DNA from: an uncultured Veillonella sp.
Lineage (GTDB): Bacteria > Bacillota > Negativicutes > Veillonellales > Veillonellaceae
NCBI GenBank assembly: GCA_900550175.1
Contig: URQX01000037.1
Location: 1 to 12,892, forward strand
Reading direction: 5' to 3'
Length of the DNA stretch: 12,892 bases
Position 1 is the first letter of the stretch, and every line of letters begins with the position of its first letter. Below are positions 12,820-12,892 of this stretch, one piece after another. Both the position numbers and the translations under genes were made by a program. Below the pieces are notes generated by a model. That model ran no database searches, was not told the origin of the DNA, and saw only the letters and a program-made list of their open reading frames with translations.

Positions 12820-12888
12820 CTCATATTGGAGATCTCGTGTAAAATGTAAATAACCACAAATACATGACACGGAGGTCTCTAATATGAG
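12820..12888 (+). promoter_or_regulatory. Long hairpin burying a ribosome site and start codon
   Basis: The left arm 12820-12840 (CTCATATTGGAGATCTCGTGT) pairs with 12867-12888 with two G-U pairs and one bulge, around a 26-nt loop. The right arm contains GGAGG (12871-12875) and ATG (12884-12886). The region between the ArsR promoter and this hairpin is AT-rich with nothing else recognised. Confidence 0.75.
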
Positions 12889-12892
12889 CTAT
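12884..12892 (+). CDS. Start of an open reading frame cut by the right edge, possibly an IS transposase
   Basis: Only ATG AGC TAT (Met-Ser-Tyr) is present, 8 nt after a strong CGGAGG. A Met-Ser-Tyr start with an end hairpin like this is seen in some IS30-family transposases, but three codons cannot prove it. The call rests mostly on the terminal-hairpin architecture shared with the IS at 9846. Confidence 0.35.

Noticed and set aside
1..12892. CRISPR arrays, tRNA genes, attachment sites, replication origin
   Set aside because: I saw no regularly spaced long direct repeats, cloverleaf sequences or iteron clusters. The GTAAGTAC copies are too short and unevenly spaced to be a CRISPR.

Overview
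The window looks like chromosome of an anaerobic Negativicutes bacterium, most likely Veillonella or a close relative. This is inferred from the set of protein families: rubrerythrin, a complete thiamine-salvage locus with a ThiM-ThiE fusion, ModABC, an AEC carrier and a DUF951 protein. GC content is moderate and coding is dense. No database search was possible. There are no rRNA or tRNA genes and no CRISPR array.

Layout. Positions 1-191 (minus) hold the start of a small DUF951 protein. Positions 192-796 are a long AT-rich intergenic region with a Fur-like box, an extended -10 promoter and a roughly 270-nt leader ahead of rubrerythrin (797-1342), which ends at a strong terminator (1452-1485). 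Positions 1564-4560 (minus) form a TPP-riboswitch operon, thiW-thiD-thiM/thiE. A divergent second TPP riboswitch (about 4652-4740) controls cytX (4807-6000, plus). Together these import thiazole (ThiW) and HMP (CytX), phosphorylate them (ThiM, ThiD) and join them (ThiE), so the locus is a self-contained salvage module. Positions 6263-8455 (minus) hold modA-modB-modC for molybdate uptake. An AEC transporter follows (8834-9823, plus). An IS3/IS150-type insertion sequence (9846-11306) carries a nonsense mutation in orfB. An unusually AT-rich EamA-type permease (11396-12283, minus) and a CzrA/SmtB-like ArsR repressor (12374-12664, minus) come next. The right edge cuts into what looks like the start of a second insertion sequence.

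Most unusual observations. (1) The rubrerythrin mRNA appears to carry a family of small hairpins in both its 5' and 3' untranslated regions. Most share the same AAGT (AAGU) loop while their stem sequences differ, and this includes six exact copies of GTAAGTAC around the gene. I know of no described element like this, and it is the best candidate here for a new RNA-level regulatory system. (2) A 47-bp relic of an IS150-type end sits in the loop of the cytX/modC convergent terminator. (3) Both insertion sequences have terminal hairpins that would bury the transposase ribosome binding site in read-through transcripts. (4) Perfect palindromes lie upstream of modA and between modA and the AEC gene and are candidate operators.
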